Assembly: GCA_902492205.1 (NCBI GenBank)
Contig: CABUKU010000001.1
Location: forward strand, 372,001 to 436,000
Length of the DNA: 64,000 nt
Reading direction: 5' to 3'
Source of the DNA: an uncultured Bacteroides sp.
GTDB lineage: Bacteria > Bacteroidota > Bacteroidia > Bacteroidales > Bacteroidaceae
This document shows positions 59,254 through 64,000 of this stretch, one piece after another. Both the position numbers and the translations under genes were made by a program. The notes beneath the pieces are model-generated. The model saw nothing but the letters and a program-made list of their open reading frames with translations, was not told the origin of the DNA and ran no database searches. The number at the start of each line of letters is the position of its first letter. The stretch's first letter is position 1.

Positions 59254-61890
59254 TTAGAACTCTTGTCCGAGAATGAAGTGGATATGGCTACCACCGCTTT
59301 CTTTAGAACCAAATACTTTATCAAATCCGTATGCCCAGTCAATACCCATCATACCGATCATTGGCAAGAAGATACGGACACCGACACCGGCTGAACGTTT
59401 CAGATCGAATGGGTTGAAGTCTTTTACTTCATGCCATGCATTACCACCTTCTACGAAACCTAACATATAAATACTTGTTGAAGGCTCAAGCATCAATGGG
59501 TATCTTAATTCAAGTCCTAAACGGGTATAAGCATAACCTTCATAACCTCTGTAAGGAGTCAAACTACCATTTTCATATCCACGCAATGCAATTGTTTCGG
59601 TTGCATAGCTGCTTGAATAACCTGTCATACCATCACCACCGACTTCAAATGTTTCGAAAGGTGATTTCTTGTATTTATTATAATGTCCCAACATACCGAA
59701 TTCAACACGTGTCATCAATACAGGGCATTTTGCTGCACCGCTAAACGGAATAAATGTTTTTGCTTTGAACTTCCACTTATGGTATTCAACCCACTTGTGC
59801 ATTTTGTTCATATCATCCTGGTTATTCTGGTTATATTTGGAATAATCTTTTCCATCAAACAAAGAATAAGGAGGAGTCAACTGTGCAGATAACGCAAATT
59901 CAGAACCACGACGTGGGAAGATTGGGTTATCCGTTGAACTACGTGCCAAAGTAATGTTTAAGCTCAGGTTGTTACATTTACCGTTTGTAACAGGGAAGTA
60001 TTGCCAGTCTTTCAATATATATCTCTGGTAAGCAAGTTCCGCTGTCAAAGTAAAGTAGTCATCCGGCCATGACAGACGTTTTCCCCAACCAAGTGACAAA
60101 CCAAACATTTTAACTGACTTATCCGGATCATAATAAGATGAATAGTCGTTATATCCTCCGTAGTTGTAAGAACCATAACCGCCGTAACCACTGTATAAAC
60201 TATTGTAATAGTTACTGTAGTAGCTGTCATTGTAATAACGACTACTAATATCTGTCTGCAAAGAGAAGAAAGCAGACAATGACAGTGAGTTCGGTCGTTT
60301 ACCTCCAAACCACGGATCTAAGAACGATATACTATATGACTGGTAATAAGTACCATTGGTTTGTCCGCTGATAGTTAACGTTTGTCCGTCACCTTGCGGC
60401 AAGAATCCTCTGTAATTATCACTCTTATGGAACAAATTAGCCATGGAGAAGTTCGTGAACTTCAAGCTTAATTTACCGATAACACCGGTTTGTCCCCATC
60501 CCGCTGAGAATTCAATCTGGTCGTTAGCTTTTGATTCTAGGTTATAAACGATGTCTACAGTACCGTTTACTGGGTCCGGTTCAGGATTAACACCGATGTT
60601 TTCAGGATTAAAATGTCCCATTTGGGCTATTTCACGATAAGAACGTTCTAAATTATCTTTACTGAATAATTCTCCCGGACGAGTACGGAGTTCACGGCGG
60701 ACTACATTTTCATATAGACGATCGTTACCGTTAATTCTTACCTTATTGATTGTGGCCTGACGACCTTCGGTAATTCTCATTTCAAGGTCGATAGAGTCGT
60801 TATCCACATTGACTTCTACCGGATCAAGGTTATAGAACAAATATCCTTGGTTGTAGTAATCGTTGCCAATGGCATCTTGGTCGGTAGATAAACGCTCGTT
60901 TAATAATTTTTGATTATAAACATCGCCTTTCTTCATGCGAAGTTTGTAATTCAAATAATCTGTTGGGTATAATGTGTTACCTACCCAAGATATATTACGG
61001 AGATAATATTTATCACCTTCTTCTACCTTAATATATACATCAACTGTATTTTCTGAGAATGGGGAAATGCTGTCTACAATAATGCGTGCATCACGATAAC
61101 CCAGTTCATTATATTTATCAATGATATGTTGTTTGTCTTCCTCATATTTTTCATCCACAAACTTCTTGGTACGGAATAAGTTAAGAAGCTTTCCTTTTTC
61201 ATTGGTTTTCTTCATTACCCGTTTCAATTTCTTATCCGAGATAGCTACGTTACCGTCAATCGTAATTTGATGAACTTTGACTTTCGTCTTTTTGTCGATA
61301 TTAACGTCTACCACTACCTGATTTTCATTGTTAGGATCGTCACGTTGAACGATTACTACTTCTGCATTTTTAAAGCCTTTTTCGTCAAAATGCTTTTTGA
61401 TAAGAATCTTGGCACGGTCTACAAGGTTAGGAGTAATCTGGCTACCTTTTATTAAACCTAATTTAGCTTCAAGGTCTTGTCTCTCGGACTTTTTTACTCC
61501 ATTATAATTGATTTCCGAAATACGTGGACGTTGTGTTAGGTCAATATTCAAATATATTTTATTGCCAACTATCTTACTTGCTGTAATACTAACATTTGAG
61601 AACAAACCGTGTCTCCAATAACGTTTGATGGCTTGTGTAATTTCATCTCCCGGTATAGTTATAGTTTGTCCCACGGATAAACCGGATAAACCAATAAGCA
61701 CATAATCTTCGTAGTTTTTTACTCCACTTACTTTAATGCCACCGATTTCATATTTTTTCGGAGTTCCGGAGTAGAGGATTACAGGATTAGCTATTGAATC
61801 TTGATTATTAATGTCTTGCGCTGAACTTGTCAGTGAGAAACAAAACAGGCAGATGAATGTTAGCAGTATGGTGAAAATACGATAATGCAT
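59254..61890 (-). CDS. bamA: Outer membrane protein assembly factor BamA
   Basis: With the start at 61890 the protein has 878 residues. A signal peptide (to about residue 25, SLTSSAQ) leads into POTRA domains (about 45-430, for example GLFSNVSITASKIVGNKIYL and RITEGRQATINKVRINGNDR). An Omp85 barrel follows, including GWGQTGVIGKLSLKFTNFS and RGYENGSLTPYRGYEGYAY, the conserved lid-lock region. The C-terminus ends in Phe (FILGQEF), as outer-membrane proteins do. It inserts beta-barrels into the outer membrane. A segment of about 40 residues near 549-590 is extremely Tyr/Gly/Ser/Asn-rich. The longer frame to 62028 overlaps uppS and is rejected. Confidence 0.95.
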   Translation of the reverse strand: MHYRIFTILLTFICLFCFSLTSSAQDINNQDSIANPVILYSGTPKKYEIGGIKVSGVKNYEDYVLIGLSGLSVGQTITIPGDEITQAIKRYWRHGLFSNVSITASKIVGNKIYLNIDLTQRPRISEINYNGVKKSERQDLEAKLGLIKGSQITPNLVDRAKILIKKHFDEKGFKNAEVVIVQRDDPNNENQVVVDVNIDKKTKVKVHQITIDGNVAISDKKLKRVMKKTNEKGKLLNLFRTKKFVDEKYEEDKQHIIDKYNELGYRDARIIVDSISPFSENTVDVYIKVEEGDKYYLRNISWVGNTLYPTDYLNYKLRMKKGDVYNQKLLNERLSTDQDAIGNDYYNQGYLFYNLDPVEVNVDNDSIDLEMRITEGRQATINKVRINGNDRLYENVVRRELRTRPGELFSKDNLERSYREIAQMGHFNPENIGVNPEPDPVNGTVDIVYNLESKANDQIEFSAGWGQTGVIGKLSLKFTNFSMANLFHKSDNYRGFLPQGDGQTLTISGQTNGTYYQSYSISFLDPWFGGKRPNSLSLSAFFSLQTDISSRYYNDSYYSNYYNSLYSGYGGYGSYNYGGYNDYSSYYDPDKSVKMFGLSLGWGKRLSWPDDYFTLTAELAYQRYILKDWQYFPVTNGKCNNLSLNITLARSSTDNPIFPRRGSEFALSAQLTPPYSLFDGKDYSKYNQNNQDDMNKMHKWVEYHKWKFKAKTFIPFSGAAKCPVLMTRVEFGMLGHYNKYKKSPFETFEVGGDGMTGYSSSYATETIALRGYENGSLTPYRGYEGYAYTRLGLELRYPLMLEPSTSIYMLGFVEGGNAWHEVKDFNPFDLKRSAGVGVRIFLPMIGMMGIDWAYGFDKVFGSKESGGSHIHFILGQEF

Positions 61891-61900
61891 CTTATATAAT

Positions 61901-62632
61901 TTATATTTGTTCACTAGTTTTGCCGAAGCGGCGTTCTCTCTTTTGATAATCACAAATTGCTTTATAAAATTCTTCCGATTTAAAATCAGGCCAGAATGTA
62001 TCACAAAAATATAATTCAGAATAAGCACACTGCCATAACAGATAGTTGCTTAGACGAAGTTCACCTCCTGTACGGATTAGTAAATCCGGATCAGGCATGA
62101 AGTTTGTTGTTAAACGGGATGATATAACTGTATCATTTATGTCATTAATAGAAAGTTTTCCTTCTTGCACATCTTTTGAGATTTGCTTAACAGTATCGGT
62201 AATTTCCCATTTGGACGAATAACTTAAAGCTAGAACAAGGCTCATCCCGGTGTTGGTAGAGGTACGTTCAATGCAATGGTTTAAACGATCTACAACCTTT
62301 ACCGGGAGTTTATCAATATCCCCGATTATTCGGAAACGAATATTATTTTTCATGAATGTGTTTTCCTCAATAGAATCGAGCAATAATCCCATTAATGCAG
62401 CTACTTCTTCTGCGGGTCTGTTCCAGTTCTCTGTAGAAAAAGTGTATAAAGTGAGGAATTTTACGCCTAACCTTGCTGCATCTTCAGCTATAATATGAAC
62501 AGTCTCGGCTCCGGCTTGATGACCGTAGCTTCGCTCGTATCCACGCTGTTTTGCCCATCTTCCATTACCATCCATTATGATGGCTACATGTTGAGGTATC
62601 CGGTTTAAATCTATTTGTTCTTTATATAGCAT
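61901..62632 (-). CDS. uppS: Isoprenyl (undecaprenyl) diphosphate synthase
   Basis: The 243-residue cis-prenyltransferase extends FPP to the C55 lipid carrier used by cell-wall and glycan assembly. It has IIMDGNGRWAKQRGYERSYGH (P-loop and catalytic Asp), TLYTFSTENWNRP and the C-terminal LIRTGGELRLSNYLLWQ with AYSELYF. It is followed after 10 bp by bamA. Both steps serve envelope assembly, and the flippase cluster in this window would draw on its product. Confidence 0.97.
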   Translation of the reverse strand: MLYKEQIDLNRIPQHVAIIMDGNGRWAKQRGYERSYGHQAGAETVHIIAEDAARLGVKFLTLYTFSTENWNRPAEEVAALMGLLLDSIEENTFMKNNIRFRIIGDIDKLPVKVVDRLNHCIERTSTNTGMSLVLALSYSSKWEITDTVKQISKDVQEGKLSINDINDTVISSRLTTNFMPDPDLLIRTGGELRLSNYLLWQCAYSELYFCDTFWPDFKSEEFYKAICDYQKRERRFGKTSEQI

Positions 62633-62721
62633 GTCGCATTATAAGTTTTCGTAATTTAAGTGCATACATGTTCTGCACATTGTATGACGTTGAATTACTC
62701 TAAAAACTGCTCTCTTTATAT

Positions 62722-64000
62722 TTAATTAACGAATCCTAGTTTATTGATTCTTCCTCTCCACACTTCTCCGCTGTTGCTCCACATAATCCAAATGAAGTTG
62801 TCATTGTCCACTACATAAGAGAAATCATTATTCTTATTTTTTTCTTTGAAAGATGCAGGTATGGAGATATTACTTATTGCTTCTTTCCATGTGATACCTT
62901 CATCTTTTGATGTATAGAATGCTTTGAATGCATTATCTCCTTTACCACCAAAAGCATACAATTCATTGTTATAATAAATAAGTGCAAGATTGTCTAATCT
63001 CGGACAATTATAAGAACTTTCCGAATTAGGTGAATATTGAGTCCATTTTTCATTGTTGGAAAGAAGTCCCCAACATACCGCATTATCATTATTTGCAAGT
63101 GGATCATTGCTAAGAATAATTGTTTTCTCTATTGTTGAATTATGCTTTAACGGATAAGATACAGAAGCAACTCCGGTGGTAGGAAAGTCTTTTGGCAATT
63201 CTTCTTTTTGCTTCCATTGTCCTGTAGCACTCATTATGTAGGAATATTTATTACCGTCTTTTTCTGCAACAGCAAGTAATTGGTTTTTAGATACTCCCAA
63301 TAATGTTTCTATAGTACCTTCTGTGAAAGAATGTTTGCTCCATTCTTTTCCATTATTGGATACATAATATTCACTGCTACTATTAATAGTCGCATATAAA
63401 TTATCGTTGAAAACAACTAATGAAGTCGGTACTTGTGCCGGAAAATCTGATAATGTCAACTTATCCCATGTAATTTGCTTTTCGCTTGTGATATTTCCCT
63501 GATAAGCGGCATTGGCTGAGTATACAAAAATATTGTTATTGAATAAAACAGCTTTTTGTGCTCCTGTAACTTCAAAGTTACTTTCCGGCATTTGTTTCCA
63601 TTCCAAAGAATCCGGATATTGTTGATGCACATTGATTTTTACCTGATATATTTTCGGAGAATTCTGAAGAGCCGGATCTTGTGCATAAACACTAAAGTAA
63701 ATAGGGCTTGTGAAGTCTAAAGAATCGGCACTGCTCCATAAACACAAAGAGTCTTTTCCATGTATATCTTTCCGGTTATAAGTGATATAACCATTTAAAC
63801 TCATGTTTACAATAACTTTTTTAATGTTTGTTCCTACAGGAAGTGAGTCTTTATTGAATATCATTCCGGTGTAGATACCATCTTTCTCTCCGTTATCATA
63901 TTTATAAGAACCACTAGCTAGCTGGTCAATAGTGAATGGATAGTCAGAACCTGTTAACTTGATTACAATAGTAGTGTCTTCTGTCCCGTTATAATTACCA
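62722..64000 (-). CDS. DUF6242-like putative exported protein (5' end outside window)
   Basis: The reading frame stays open to the right window edge, so the ATG at 63864 is internal. The visible 426 residues are beta-rich with repeated W-centred segments (SVYAQDPALQNSPKIYQVK, WKEAISNISIPASF, FIWIMWSNSGEVWRGRINK) and resemble kelch- or Asp-box-like sensor/adhesin folds (FTSPIYFSVYA, YTSKDEGITWKEA is an Asp-box-like turn). The DUF6242 assignment is from memory of proteins that sit beside uppS in Bacteroides and is moderate. It is probably a surface or periplasmic lipoprotein; the signal peptide cannot be seen. Confidence 0.6.
   Translation of the reverse strand, partial: GNYNGTEDTTIVIKLTGSDYPFTIDQLASGSYKYDNGEKDGIYTGMIFNKDSLPVGTNIKKVIVNMSLNGYITYNRKDIHGKDSLCLWSSADSLDFTSPIYFSVYAQDPALQNSPKIYQVKINVHQQYPDSLEWKQMPESNFEVTGAQKAVLFNNNIFVYSANAAYQGNITSEKQITWDKLTLSDFPAQVPTSLVVFNDNLYATINSSSEYYVSNNGKEWSKHSFTEGTIETLLGVSKNQLLAVAEKDGNKYSYIMSATGQWKQKEELPKDFPTTGVASVSYPLKHNSTIEKTIILSNDPLANNDNAVCWGLLSNNEKWTQYSPNSESSYNCPRLDNLALIYYNNELYAFGGKGDNAFKAFYTSKDEGITWKEAISNISIPASFKEKNKNNDFSYVVDNDNFIWIMWSNSGEVWRGRINKLGFVN

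Noticed and set aside
61891..62028. N-terminal extension of bamA
   Set aside because: It would overlap the uppS coding end and place 46 residues before a clear signal peptide.

Overview
The window is a contiguous chromosomal segment from a Bacteroidales bacterium, most likely the genus Bacteroides. The evidence is the SusC/SusD pair, the FecR-type anti-sigma/TonB receptor operon, cytoplasmic hybrid histidine kinases, the DUF4249 lipoprotein, ATP-dependent PEP carboxykinase, and promoters of the Bacteroides form TTTG-N19-21-TAnnTTTG, of which a dozen or more can be read directly. Species cannot be fixed from the sequence alone. Most of the window is core genome with tight operons, ATGA stop/start overlaps and clear intrinsic terminators.

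Layout. 1-1713: HAD phosphatase (cut by the window edge), ribF, a 28-residue membrane ORF and tRNA-Arg(CCU). 2058-8327: 2-oxoacid:ferredoxin oxidoreductase korA-korB, a 650-bp gene-free element bounded by inverted repeats, upp and pckA. 8446-14319: susC-susD-thioredoxin operon. 14670-18895 (minus strand): aroQ-pyk-O-methyltransferase-rbfA-lolC/E-like permease. 18859-24468: xerD, an abundant-looking TPR/OmpA-like lipoprotein, a TlpA-like lipoprotein and the ComM/YifB ATPase. 24479-31280: ADP-forming acyl-CoA synthetase, rpsO, a cupin regulator with an acyl-CoA ligase, and a hybrid kinase. 31432-40457: pfs-luxS, YfhO, and an ECF sigma/FecR/STN-TonB receptor/DUF4249 operon ending in a 51-residue ORF. 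40588-52381 (minus strand): KilA-N protein, then metG-DUF3783-flippase and seven glycan genes. 52726-64000: typA, a second hybrid kinase, murI, and the uppS-bamA-ompH-ompH envelope operon, then a truncated gene.

Functional links. pfs and luxS form the two-step recycling of S-adenosylhomocysteine. uppS, bamA and two Skp-like chaperones are an outer-membrane and wall assembly unit, with murI next door. The flippase, five glycosyltransferases, WbsX-like protein and acetyltransferase look like a short-glycan assembly line with no polymerase or priming enzyme, which fits a protein O-glycan or capped LPS glycan better than a capsule (inference).

The most unusual signal is non-coding. Five gene-free gaps (5362-5449, 14530-14621, 26668-26753, 41553-41640, 52521-52608) each hold a short tandem array of imperfect palindromes with a period of 22 bp (23 bp in one), usually four units. 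Each array has its own sequence. The first sits inside a 655-bp element with about 54-bp terminal inverted repeats, behind a near-perfect promoter and ahead of a strong terminator, as if a roughly 300-nt repeat RNA were made. The architecture recalls minisatellite-bearing MITEs reported from Porphyromonas; relatedness has not been tested here.
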